Positions 1-11,450 of a DNA stretch of 64,000 nt are shown piece by piece. Origin of the DNA: Synchiropus splendidus (Eukaryota > Chordata > Actinopteri > Syngnathiformes > Callionymidae); NCBI RefSeq assembly GCF_027744825.2, contig NC_071345.1, positions 9,507,501-9,571,500 of the forward strand, given 5' to 3'. The stretch's first letter is position 1. Each line of letters starts with the position of its first letter. Made by a program: the position numbers and the translations under genes. Below the pieces are notes generated by a model, which saw only the letters and a list, made by a program, of their open reading frames with translations, was not told where the DNA came from and ran no database searches.

Positions 1-769
1 ATCGACTAGTGTCAGTTCTTAGGGGAGAACATGGTGGAGAAATTCTCTTGTCCTCTGGTGTCACTGAGAAAAGCACTCAGTCGAGTTGCTTTTATTCCCA
101 ATATGATAGTCATACTGTTATTTTATTAATATGATTCAACATTCTTTTAAGCATTTGAAATTTAATTGATAGCGATGCGCTCCATCAAGCTGCAGAGGGC
201 AGTAATGTCCGTGAGAACATCTCAGAAATCCAATCATCTGTTGACTTGCCAACAGAGAGACTGGCAAAAGTCAACAATCTCATGACCTCCTCTGCAAACA
301 ATGAAAAACTATATCATTCTATAATTATCATTATAGATATAACTATAAATAAAAATTATAATCATTATATTTATGATATCAGAAGAATTAAAAAAGGCTT
401 TAAAATAGATTTAAAAAGACAAAAACATAATACATTAAGTGCAAATTGATGAACAACAAACCATGTAAATTGTTTCATAGAGCCACAATGATGTCATAAA
501 GGTCAGAAAAACATGGCTCCTGAGGCCCCATTTTGAATCTTGATGATTGGAGTAGGGTGTTACAATAAAAAATTGCGGGCTTCTTTTTTAATTTGTTGTC
601 ACTAGTGAACACTAGTTGGCGCCGGACTGTGAATAGCCAGTGGAGAGGCACCGACTTAAGCCACCGGACATGTTTTGCTTGCTGCAGCCCGCAGCTGAAG
701 TCACCTTCTATTGGGAGTTGTGCTCCTTGGAAGAAGAACATTTCTTCAACAGTTTTATGGATGTCTTAT
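1..769. other. intergenic sequence, no gene recognised
   Basis: No reading frame here looks like a protein I know, and no splice-site pattern links one to mrap2. Bases 300-440 are strongly A/T-rich. The stretch from about 1100 to 1560, beyond the LINE fragment, also holds nothing I can name. Confidence 0.5.
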
Positions 770-1060
770 GGTGGGGTGGTGTATGTCTGTCGTGGTGAAG
801 ACTGAGCTGAGCTGAATGATTTACAGTAAGTTCCTAAGTCACTTCCTGGTTGCACCCAAAAGAATAAGCTTGGAGAAACAAGTGGAAAAACTGGGGTCTG
901 GACTCCTGCAGAGATGCGAAGTGGAACCTCCACTGTAAGAAGCCATTTGAGGAACCTTGTTAAGGTGTGCCATTGGCATCTTGCTAACCAGGTTCTGGGC
1001 AAGTGGGAGGAAGCCCAGGGCAGACCCAGTACTCCCTGGATATTATCAAGGGGTAGTATT
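770..1060 (+). mobile_element. degraded fish LINE fragment (end of reverse-transcriptase ORF)
   Basis: The sequence resembles the widespread fish non-LTR element whose ORF ends with a 'gtcgtggtgaag...gagctgagc' block, followed by a '...ggaggaagcccagggcagac' block. Both are present in order at about 784-815 and 1005-1030. The copy has many substitutions and indels and no open frame, so it is dead. Pieces of the same family occur at 52190-52400 (opposite strand) and 58163-58340. The family is recognised from memory; its exact clade is not assigned. Confidence 0.6.
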
Positions 1061-1560
1061 GAGGGGGTGAATTATATTTTTTAAGAAAACCTAAGATTCA
1101 TGAAGGCGCAGCAAAGGAGCAACATCTCCAAAACAGAATGACTCATCGTCACATATATTTTCTATGAAGAACCCTATGAAGAAACCACAGCGCCCACAAG
1201 GCCACATCTGTAATTATTCATTAGCTCTGTGACATATCAGGTTGAACATTGGCTTTACATCATTCCTCGCCTTTTGAAGGTAAGCTCCTAGGTGAGGATG
1301 AGATGGTTCTCAGTGTGAGCAGTCATAAGGCGTCAGGAAGTGTGGACAAATAAGGCAAGAGTTCGAGTCAGGCTGGGAGAGCGTGGATGCAAGTCAGTCA
1401 GGAAAGAGATGCAGGAGCAGGGAGGGAGATAAGACGGCAGAGCACAGCAGCAGGAAATCTTCAAGAGAGAAACAGGCTCGGAAATAAAGAGGAGTCAAGT
1501 GGGTTTTCAATAGGAAGGTGAGGGGCCGCCTGGTGGGATTTTACAGTTTTTATACAGAAT

Positions 1561-1650
1561 TTTTTGGACTGTAAGTCGCACCAGTCAAACAAAAGACATC
1601 CTGAAGTCGGAAAAAAAAACATATTTGAGTCGAAGTGGACTATAAATGGC
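1561..1650. mobile_element. DNA-transposon remnant with 'ggactataagtcgca' repeats
   Basis: Two diverged copies of the 'ggact(a/g)taagtcgcacc' motif flank an A-rich middle containing 'gaagtcggaaaaaaaaa'. This matches the terminal part of a dispersed vertebrate and fish DNA-transposon family recalled from many genomes. No transposase is present. The borders are approximate. Confidence 0.5.
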
Positions 1651-2149
1651 ATTTTTGGCTACGTCAGCATGTTATGTGTCTCCATCGCGCCTGGCGTGGA
1701 GCATAGCGCAGCATAGAAGCGAGTTGACTGAAACAAGGAAAAAAAGGGGAAAATTTGTCGCAGTGATGACGGTAAAATTACTGTCTCTACAGCTCTCTGG
1801 TGACACTCACAAACTTGCAGTGTTGATAGAGTTTGTGTGTGTCCTAAAGAGAGTCATATAAGTTGTTATGTACTTATGTGACCCGCTGGATTTTGCCATT
1901 TATAGTTAAAGATACAAAAAAAAAAAGACACCCAGATTTTCGTTGTGTTTTCCTTGTGGCACGTGTAAGTTTTAGACCTTTGTCATGTCAAACAACATGT
2001 AAGAACATGTCAAATTATGTTATTTAATATATATAGGTCACACTTGGAACCAGTGAAACTTTGAAAAAAAGCTTTGACAGTGGAGCAGCTTTTGGGCTTT
2101 ATCCAACGGGAAGCAGGTAAAGCAAGTAAACAGTTGAAAAGAAAACACA

Positions 2150-2668
2150 ATAGAGTTGTTTTGCGCTGTGAATAAAAGCCCGCGTCTGCGCGCTAAAATG
2201 AGCATCCGTTTGTTGCTGGCAGGAGCGCGGCGCAGAGCGCCACCGTAATGAAGCCATTGGTATTCCTGGCGGGACCCGCCATCCCCGGGTTGCGCCGTGC
2301 ACTCCCACTCACCATCTCCCTCCCGTGCATGTCTGAGAGAGGGTCATGATTTCGGCTGCGAGTCTGTGGAGGAGTCAGAGCAGCTGCCTCTCCCTCACGC
2401 GAGGATGCACGGCGGGTCCGCGTAAAAAGATGGATTCATGTCCCGTTTTCTCGCGCTCCTGGCTCGGTGTTCAACTATAAGACAAGGATAAACGACCTGC
2501 GGACTTATTTGAGGTCTGTTTCACACCCAAAGAAAGGATCGCATCTTCCAGCTGCGCAGGTTGGTGAAGTTTGCAGCTCCGCTGACGCGCGTTTTGCTTT
2601 GATTCTGAAATGGAGTGGGGTCGTTTCACGTTGTGCTTGTCACCAGGGGGATTAGATATCATCTGGAA
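2150..2668 (+). promoter_or_regulatory. mrap2: probable mrap2 promoter and 5' untranslated region
   Basis: CpG content rises clearly from about 2175 to 2470 against an A/T-rich background, as at many vertebrate promoters. TATA-like strings lie at about 2173 (AATAAAAG) and 2476 (TATAAG). The mrap2 start codon is at 2669. Another in-frame ATG at 2615 would add 18 residues with no counterpart in MRAP2 proteins. The transcription start and any noncoding first exon cannot be fixed from sequence alone. Confidence 0.4.
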
Positions 2669-2786
2669 ATGTCTCATTTAAACAACCGGAGTCAAACCAG
2701 TGCGCGACGCAGCGACTACGTGTGGCAGTATGAATATTACGACGACGACGAGCCAGTTTCTTATGAGGGGCTTCGAGCGCACAGAT
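2669..2786 (+). CDS. mrap2: mrap2 coding exon 1
   Basis: This exon encodes residues 1-39 and the first base of Tyr40. It carries the N-terminal sequon and the acidic YEYYDDDEP block that precedes the membrane segment. The donor is T|GTAAGA at 2787. Confidence 0.93.
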
Positions 2787-5700
2787 GTAAGACAACATTT
2801 ATTTTGACAGCAAAACCGGTGTTGTTTTGCTGCACTTTGATCATGTTTTTAAACAATCCTCGCTGCTGCTGCTAGTGTTTTAAATATGGAGTTGCATCTC
2901 CCAAAACAATTAGCTGAATCTCATTTTCAGATTCCATTGTGATCGGATTTTGGGTCGGACTCGCCGTGTTCGTCATCTTCATGTTCTTCGTTCTCACCCT
3001 GCTGACCAAGACCGGAGCCCCGCATCAAGAGTGAGTCCAATTTTCATCTGCATTTCCTACCCACGCTCGCACTTGTTGGACCCCTCCAGGTTCCCAGGAG
3101 ATCGCAGACAATCTGCACTTGGAGGCTTCCCTGATAAAGAAGGTCGGAGACGATCATAGCTCCAGGATTTCCAGTCTTCCGGAGCAAATACGAGCCTCTA
3201 ACTTTAGCCACCAAGATGAATCCATTAAAGATTTGCATGCCAGAAGTGGCAAAAGAATTGCCACACTTTTCTTCTTGAGACTCTCTGCCCCAGAGACAAA
3301 ATGATATCCATCTTCTGGAGTGCTACACAAATGCTGTTTTTGCCAGAAGTACCTTGAGTATCTGACGAAGGGCAGAGCTCTTAAACATTAGCCAGATAAT
3401 GTAAAAAAAAAAAACAGTGATACAGTGACTTTTCCTTTCTTCAACACGAAATGCATCTCGACTTCAGTCCTTAGATGATGAAGTCGAGACACAAGCAACG
3501 GTTTTAGTGCGACAGCCACATCACCTCCAGACATTTCTAAAAATGGTCCACCCAGAGGGCAGTCAGCTGCTTGTCGGCATGAGGCAGTGTCTCGAGGGTC
3601 GTGGCGGCGGGTCCACAAAGGCATGAGAATCCGCGAATTTCAATCGAATTCAGCGAAATTGCCGGGGAGAAACACCCTGTTCATGGAAACCAGTGTGATG
3701 GCACTAAGATTGAAGGCACTAAGTATCAAAAATTTAGGGTGTCGACAAAAAAAACAGAGCACAGTTTAAATGTTGAATTTCAGTTGTAGTGGAGTGCTAT
3801 GAATCTAGAGCTTAGCAAAACTCTTGCACTGAAACTTCACATTACCTTAAAAATATTTATGTAAATAGAAATAACAAGGCGGTGCTCTCACGTGCGCGAG
3901 TCACTTGCAGTTTCACCCTATGACCTATGCTTGTAAACTTACTGTAGCATGTAGTGATACGCCATGCTAAATCGCTCGCCTACTGTTCGTGAGCGCTAGG
4001 TGAGAAGCTATGTTCACAAAGCAAGAGGAAGGAAGTGCTGTCAGTGTTAGTGGTGCCTTAATGGTTTATTATGGGCTGAGATAGTTATATCTAATGATGG
4101 GCCAGAATAGGGTGTGAGTGACACGCTGTGGACAGACAGACTGACAACTATTAAGAATTTGTAGCGTGATCTGAAATTTCTGCTCCACCACGAAGATTAA
4201 ACACATAATATTTTGTGTTTGGAAAACAATATTAAAGACTTATGAAACACTGGTTTTGCAATGATTGGGATACCATGTCTGCAGCGCCCCCAGCTGTGTC
4301 ATAAAAATCTAATCACGGTTCTCCGCAGCGCTTTAGCAGCACCCCCTATGATGGGATCTTGACTCCTTATGTTTCCCCACTGTAGAGAGTTCTCAGCCAT
4401 ATCTTTGTCAAAATGCAGTGTTATACAGGGAGAACTGTGACTCAAAGAAACAAGATCAATTCTTTTTTTTTTACCATACCATGACATCCCGTCATCCCTA
4501 TGCCTGGAATGACGGCTAACGTTCACCCCGTTGTGCCTCACAAATCACACTTCCAAGTCTTCAGGGCTCAGCAGTCATAAATCAAAACCCATTATCTAAC
4601 TCCGTACTCTCTGTGGAGGTCACTTAATGCACCAAGAGCAATTCATTCACTTGGATTTATCGGCGTGTGAGCGCTGTAACAGAGCTATTACGTACCAAAA
4701 ACTCAGCGCCTTCCCTCTGTTCTCCATTGCTCTCTCAGAGTCACATGAATATTTTGCAGGTTTGTCAGTCAAAACTATCGTTTTAAAGCTGGAGGTTGAT
4801 CAATTTCTATTGATGTCAGTTTGCATTATGGAGTGCAGAAGAGTTTTAAGAAAATGGGTTTGATTTATGGGCAAACCCAAGGCATTAAACGTCACAGGAT
4901 CATTTCCAAAGAGAGGAGGTGATTGTCCTTTCACTCGGGTTTCAATAAAAATGCATGAGTTCTTATCTGAATAGATCAGTGCAAGACTCATTCAAAATGG
5001 TAGTAAGAATATTTCCAATAAAAGACTGGACAAGAGGCAGGACGTGAAAACCATTCACTCATTTATTAAACCCAGGGCTTATTCCCTTCACAATCCCAGG
5101 TCGCAGCGGGCTGGTGTCTATTGCTGCTACACATCCGTCTCCCACTGGGGATGTCCTGACAAACCATTCTCTGGAGACAGATTTGCAGCACCAATGAATC
5201 GAATTCAATCAGAGCAGACCGACAAACATGTATGAGTACAAATGTGAGTGAGGCTGTCGCACCAGGGGAGTCCAAACTGCAGAACGCACAAAATACAGAT
5301 GCAGTTCCAGTTTAAAAGACTTGAACATCATAAGAGTCTGAGGCCTAAAAATGAAATGTGTGTATTCTGTCAGTATTGTTGTGACTCGGCCACATGAGCA
5401 GGATTCAGTTCAGAACATTTGTCAACGTCACCAGAACAATCCTGTGTGAGTCATGGATCCTTGTAAATCTTAAATCCAAACAACAGTACTAACAATAATC
5501 CAACAGTGAAAGTTTGCCTGTCCACTAGCATAGCATTGTAGGACTCAAGACGCAAGGTCCTCAAGGTCTTGGTCTTGTCTCGGAAATGCCTGCACTGCCT
5601 GACCGAGTCTCCCTCTGAGTCATGATGGTGTACACATTATATGACCTTATTGACGTCAGAGATTATATTAGATTAGAGATGAAGAGATCATGAGCTTTTA

Positions 5701-6695
5701 GATTCACTGGCAAGACAGCTCATAGGACAAATGTACTTCAACAAAACCTTAAGGGCTGGTTGGCGATTCTTGTCCTTGACTCGGTCTTGGGTGAGATGCT
5801 CCCAAAAAACAGGCTTCTATCTGTTTAAAGACATCAGTCTCTCTCTCGCTCCAACAGTAGTGGCTCACTGAGCAAGTTCTAGTACAAGGTTTGAGTCTGA
5901 GCTGGACCATCACCTGAAGAATCAGAACTGAGACGCCCAAGTGCTCCCATACAGCGGCACCTCAGTTCAGCACCTATTTTCATTTTGTGTTATGAGCAAC
6001 TGCTTGGTGGAACAGCTGGTGGTACCCTGGCTGTGCTGGCAGATCATCATGATGAGGTCGGCGCCAGAACACGCACTGAGACAGGTCACATGTTTTACTT
6101 CATTCATGTATGCTTAAGAAAGAGGTGAGACACTGTTCATAACGCTAGACAGACGGTCATAATGTTAATGTTAGATCAGGATAAAGTGGCTGCAAAGGTT
6201 ATGGCTTTGTTGTTGAGCTGGACTGATCTTCCTCTTTCACTCTACAGGAACCCAGAATCAGCTGAGAAGAGGCATCAACATAGAAGCTGCCTGGTGGACA
6301 TCAATGGCCCCTCAGAGGAAAACGACAAAGCCTTCTCCCGTCCACTGCTCCCCGAAACTCGCTCTCACTTTAATTTCTATGTGAGCGAAGGAAGCCAGAG
6401 GAAACAGGCGAGACAAAACGGCTCAGTGAGCGTTAACGGGCCTGGAGTCACCGGCGCCGCCGTGGTGGATGTAGGAGGAGCAGAGGACGGGGAAAGGGGC
6501 GGGGGTCTCCTGGCCATCAAGGGACTCATGGAAGACAGCACGTTAGAAAAGGAGTGTGACTTCCTCTCTCACTTCACCATCCCCAACTTTGTGGAGCGGA
6601 GTTCCTCGCTGGGGGAGGACGACATTGTTTTCGACGCCTCAGTCAAACCGAGACGCCAGTCCCAAACTCAGGACCTCCACTGTGAGGACCAGTGA
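2669..6695 (+). CDS. mrap2: melanocortin-2 receptor accessory protein 2, three coding exons
   Basis: MRAP2 is a small membrane protein that forms antiparallel homodimers and modulates melanocortin receptors, notably MC4R, in energy balance. Coding exons 2669-2786, 2931-3030 and 6248-6695 join in phase to 221 codons plus stop; human MRAP2 has 205 residues. The start MSHLNNRSQTSARRSDY carries an N-R-S glycosylation sequon at residue 6, followed by the family's tyrosine/acidic block WQYEYYDDDEPVSYEGL. The single transmembrane segment (about residues 41-66, SIVIGFWVGLAVFVIFMFF...) is nearly identical to mammals. The conserved C-terminal motif FTIPNFV starts near residue 182, with GEDD just after. 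Introns are 144 and 3217 bases with GT-AG ends. Teleosts carry mrap2a and mrap2b; I cannot say which this is. Both copies are usually single-pass, and nothing here looks broken. Confidence 0.95.
2931..3030 (+). CDS. mrap2: mrap2 coding exon 2 (transmembrane segment)
   Basis: The acceptor is TTTTCAG|AT. The exon encodes the whole hydrophobic helix and the following LTKTGAPHQ, the most conserved part of the MRAP family. The donor is GA|GTGAGT at 3031, leaving two bases of Glu73. Confidence 0.95.
3031..6247 (+). other. mrap2 intron 2, no further gene
   Basis: This is a 3.2 kb intron with a poly(A) run near 3400 and generally A/T-rich sequence. I saw no extra exon, repeat family or RNA gene that I could support. 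Confidence 0.6.
6248..6695 (+). CDS. mrap2: mrap2 coding exon 3 (cytoplasmic/C-terminal region)
   Basis: The acceptor is CTCTACAG|GAACC. The exon encodes residue 73 to the stop TGA at 6693-6695. It includes a Gly/Val-rich variable middle and the conserved FTIPNFVERSSSLGEDD region. Confidence 0.93.
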
Positions 6696-7468
6696 GGCTC
6701 TGACATCCACAGACTGGACACCATAAACACATCGTCTGCCTCTGAACTCAACAGGATGTTTTCAGAGGAGAAATGAGAATGTGTTTCATGGAATTAAGAA
6801 CAAAATGAAGTGAAAATGAGGAGGAGAATGAAGCGCTTTGCGTTTGGGTATAGAAGAGGACTTGTTTGACCATTTAGCTGTACGTGATTGTGTAAATAAT
6901 GTACATCCCAGTGAGTCTGGACCCAACGTTATTACTTCTGTGGCTACACAATGAAAAGAAAACATGTTTACTGCACGCTAAAGAGCAACCGTTAGGGATT
7001 GGCCTGGCTACAGATTACAGCCAAAAGGGCCAAGTTATGCCCATTAGTTCTGACTTCTGAGACATTTTGAATTCCTGGAACACAATGTCTGACTTTCTGG
7101 AACCATTGCTTCAGTTTGAAAATAGGACCTATGATAGAGGAATGCAAGTCTTCTGTGATGGGCTGCAGCATCTCCGCTCCTGGGACTAGCTTCTACTACA
7201 GTCACCTCTCAAAGCACGTGCCAGGTCCTAAATCCAGCCCGGTAATTTCATGTGAGCTTTGAATTTGCATTGTTGGTTTAAAACCAAATACTCATTGAAG
7301 TTCACCAAAACAGCAACGCTGCATGTAGATTAGAAACATGGACAGGAATGTGTTGAACATTAAGGCAACATTCAGGCAATGAGACAAGAAGAAGACATAA
7401 CAATGGAGGAAATTCTCCATCCTCCAGTCACAATATATTCAACGGCCTCACCCACTACTGAACTCTTC

Positions 7469-7474
7469 AATAAA
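7469..7474 (+). terminator. mrap2: poly(A) signal AATAAA, probable end of mrap2 mRNA
   Basis: This is a canonical hexamer about 775 bases after the mrap2 stop, so the 3' UTR would run from 6696 to roughly 7490. Whether it is used is inferred. Confidence 0.45.
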
Positions 7475-7852
7475 CACACCGAGGTCACAGAGTGACTTGG
7501 ACTGGATTTAAAGTTTTGGCCCCGTACGTGATTAGTCACAATCAAAGGCCAGTGTTTTGTGGTCCCCCAACTTGTTTAGAGTTATGTAGGATCTGACTAT
7601 CTTTGACCCCCCACACCGCCCACTGTGAGCGAATAAGGGTGTTCAAAGGGACTATTTTCGGCTGCATCCATCTGGGATATTCCAACCACTGTAAGCAAAC
7701 ATCCACTACGCTGCACTGTCACATGCTGTTGTGCTGTCTCTTGCCAACAGAGACACACTGAAAGCATTTTGAGCCTGAAATCACCACTCAGTGTGGCACC
7801 AGGACTACGACGAGTGCTACTGCAAAGCAGTGTCTTTGTGTATTGAAGAGTG

Positions 7853-7892
7853 TATTTCCCTCTTCATTTCTGCTGAAATGAAGAGGGAAATA
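7853..7892. repeat. perfect 18-bp inverted repeat with 4-base loop
   Basis: The left arm TATTTCCCTCTTCATTTC (7853-7870) is exactly complementary to 7875-7892, with the loop TGCT between them. The arms carry no mismatch. It lies about 380 bases past the likely mrap2 poly(A) signal. Confidence 0.9.
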
Positions 7893-7989
7893 ATCACTGC
7901 TGCACTGGCGACACATTCAACTTAACAATTCTTGCGTTTTGCTTTCTATCAACATAAACTTGACATCAGTGGCACCCAGATAAGATGAT

Positions 7990-8019
7990 TGTAAGACCCT
8001 TGCCTTCAAGGGTCTTACA
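7990..8019. repeat. perfect 13-bp inverted repeat with 4-base loop
   Basis: TGTAAGACCCTTG (7990-8002) pairs without mismatch with 8007-8019 across the loop CCTT. It directly abuts the retroelement tail that starts near 8024, so it may be part of that insertion. Confidence 0.85.
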
Positions 8020-8023
8020 TCAG

Positions 8024-8245
8024 ACAACTTTATTAATCCCAATGGAAATTGTGTTTGTGACATGCTCTGTACACAACATATCACAGTCAATTAAAAAGAA
8101 ATAATATTATAAAGTGCAAAAAAAAAAGCGATACAAAAGAGCACCGAAAACAATGTGCAAGAAAAAGCAGTTCAAGAACAGAAAAACGTGCCAAAGAATC
8201 CTTCAGTGGAATTTTTTCAGGGATGAATTGTATGTATGTTTAGAT
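8024..8245 (-). mobile_element. LINE 3' tail remnant, antisense
   Basis: 'acaactttattaatcccaat' followed by 'ggaaattgtg' is the reverse complement of a well-known fish LINE 3' end ('...aatttcc..gggattaataaagt'). It is followed by an A-rich stretch and a short 'agatagatagat' run near 8240. The far boundary is uncertain. Confidence 0.5.
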
Positions 8246-11200
8246 AGATAGATTTATAGATCCATTTTTCTTGGGCTAAGGTTCTGGGCTGAGGTTGACT
8301 CGATGTGCAAGCAGTTGTGAGCTACTGAGTGGTTTCTCCTTGGTAGACGTAGAGGGTGGATGTGCCTTCGCATTCCACACGACTGACTTCAAGGTTCCTA
8401 AAGGGACCAGAATAGAAGAGCTTGAACAGGAATCATGATCAGTAAGTAAGTGCAAATGAGTGGTGACGGGTAGATACCGCCAACCTAATGCATGTGAAGG
8501 GAAAGTCCTTCAAGTCCAAACTTTTCAATCCTGTCATGATTGAAAAGTCTCGCCGAGCACGTCGCGCTTCACAGCTCTCATAAGACGACGAGAATCAGCC
8601 CATCTGACTGCAGAACAGCTTTAATGAATCGGGTAGTTTTGTCCAAATGAAGTTGATATTTCAACCTGCCAGGCTGATAAATGTCATAGCATTTGCTTAA
8701 TGCTAGTTTCTAGTTCATGCTCCGGTTCCGTCCTCAGTGCACCCTCCATCACTTCTGATACGAAAAACCTTTCGTGTTTTTCAAGCTTCTTAAATTTGTG
8801 ATTTCCCTTCAAAACAAATTAGAGAGTTTGAGCAATAACAGGTGATGAATATGCAAAGAACAACTCTGTTATTGTCGGCAGTCAGCTACAGGGACAGATG
8901 TGCCTGGAATATCAGGGCGTCCATCAACATTAACTCCAGGAAAATGATCTTCGGAGAAGGCGGGTTGTGCCTGTGTTACATCTTGTGTCCTCGGCGTAAA
9001 AGAGCAGCGACCCGATTTAGGTTTGTTAATGTGTTTGCCTTCACCAGCAGAGACCCAAGAGAGGAAGGAATTACGATATCAGAGGGGACTGACCTTCCTT
9101 CTGTGAATTAGCTGAGTTCAAACAGCTGGCTATATTTACACCCTTTTACTTAGCTGGGGAGCAAAAAAAGAAAAACCCTCCAGGGCTTGTGCTTCATGTA
9201 GGACTTGTGATGATGTATGCATGCAGCTCCGCAGGGGTTTGTTGGCAGCGATCAGATATTTCATTAAAGGGCCCAGTACTGGGGTGAGACCTCAGCTCCA
9301 TCACTGTTCTCCTGCAGCCGCGGCAGATAAAAGTCAAATGTAGCATGTTGGTGATGACTGTCCAGGGTTAATAACATCCAAAAGACTGACTTCTTTCATT
9401 ATTGAAAACCTAAGGGTTAGACTTTAAAACAGGGACCACATATTCACTATGCTTATTAACTGATAATAATCAGTATTTATGGTGTCAGATTGAATGTTTC
9501 GGGTCAGAATATAGTCTGACTGAACATGATGCCAACTGAAGTCTATTTGTGGTGATATATGTTCCCTATTCTAAAGTGTAACCAACCTAAGAAGTGTTTC
9601 TGTGATTGTCTTTTTAAAAAATAATTCAAAATATCAGATGGCATGTAAGATCTCATTTCCATTTTACGTAAAAAATAAATGACTGTAAATACATTGTATT
9701 ATTTATGTATGATTCAGTAAAAATAAAGGACAAATAATATGACGCTCAGAGTCCTTCACCTCAGAGTTGTGAGTTGACGGCTGCATCTTGAGTCACTTAT
9801 ATGTTTGGGATTGTTTCGTGGCATGTTGGTGCCTAGGATCATGTGATGAGAGCAGCCAACATGTCATGGGTGAAAATTGATTTGACTTCTTGTGAGCGAA
9901 ACCAGTTCCTCGCCAGAGGACACTTGGGGAATTCCGAGTTCAAAATTTTGGAGCAGAGTGACTTCCTGAATGGAGATAAGACTGATTATCGATCGATTTC
10001 TACTTCATTTCCACTGGATCAGATTTCTGATTTTCTGTGTCAAACACGATGAACAAGGCCTTTGTTCTGCAGGAATCTTCTGGCATTGATGCCCAAATAT
10101 ATCATCCTGGTCTCATGAAACATCTGGCCAGCTGCCGTTGTAAACAGGACCAAGCCTGAGCTCTCCATGAGCAGTCCTATTTTTGATGTACTCATAACAC
10201 CTTTTCTATTTTGTTAACACTCAAAACATCCGTCAGACCTCACAACTGAGAGACACTTCCTTTGAAAATATCACTCGGAAACATTCTACACTTTTGTCAT
10301 TCAGTGCTTCAGACGTGCAGGCTGAATAAAAGTGCAGTCCACAGTGGTGTCTAGACTTCTTAAGAGCGAGTCACTGGGTTCAGCAGAGGAGGACTCTTTC
10401 ATCTGTATGTGTCAGTAAAATACCAAGTTCTGAACCAATGTTATATCTCAGTTCTCGGTATGGATCTCTAGCTCTATATAATAAAACCGAGAACAGATGA
10501 TTAAATTTTGTTACCCTTCCGGACCCTTTGAAGTATTCATTATCTGTTCAGACAAAGCCGCGGGGCTGCGCGCTGTTCAGAACAGTTTGTAAGCAAACAG
10601 ACAACACGACTTGATAAAACTGCACACAATGAACTCAATAGAACGCTTTCCAATGGCTCCAACTGATAAACTGATAATGGTTACATAACCGGCCCATTTA
10701 TGCTCCCGTTACATACAACATTGTACCTGTCCGATTCAAACGATTCCCATCAGTGATCAGCTGAGCTCCACCAGGCGGTAGCAGCTCAGAGTCGTATGTT
10801 TCTGAGAACAACAAAGAGTGGCAGGAAGCAGTGAAGATGATCTCACCATTATATACATTAAATGTAGCTGACCCTGGTCTGAGGTGAACACGCAAACCGG
10901 ATATCAGCTCTGCTGTCAATCACGATGACGCCGACCCGCCGACGTATGAATTTGACTCAGGTCCAGTTTTGGGTCATTACTTCTCACAAGAAGAGAATGA
11001 TTTGTGGGTTTAAGGAAATGGAAGTCGCTTCACAGGAACGTTAGCAATGTTGCTAATCAAGTCGGGGCCCAGACAGGCGCCAATTTAAAGCACAGCCCTG
11101 ATGCATGAGCCTTGACATGCATCAGAATTTAAACCCAGTTTCAACTGGGCGTCTGAATAAGCATCATTCAATCAGATACACAACATTAGCTTGTGGCACA

Positions 11201-11324
11201 GGTGATGACTAATACATAATTTACTTTCTTCTAGCAACGCAAAGGAAACAGCCAACAATCTAGCTTCTGTATATCTACGAAATGTGATCTTTAAAACTAG
11301 CCAATTTACCTGATCCAGAAGCCT

Positions 11325-11450
11325 GTCGCAAGAAGCTCCTCGCTCCAAGATGGTGACAGCCTTGATGCTCCGATCAGGATTTTTGCTGCTGATTACCGAT
11401 GCCAATCTGCCAGAGTGCCGATAACCATCGATAACCGATACCAATCACAT
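11325..11450. mobile_element. degraded 'gataaccgat' DNA-transposon remnant
   Basis: Repeated short strings such as 'gattaccgatgccaatct' and 'cgataaccgataccaatcac' match a dispersed fish repeat built from GATA/CCGAT-like units, known as nonautonomous DNA elements. No coding capacity and no clear terminal repeats remain. Confidence 0.4.

Noticed and set aside
2615..2668. Upstream in-frame ATG for mrap2
   Set aside because: It would add 18 residues not present in MRAP2 proteins. The ATG at 2669 gives the expected short N-terminus and sequon.
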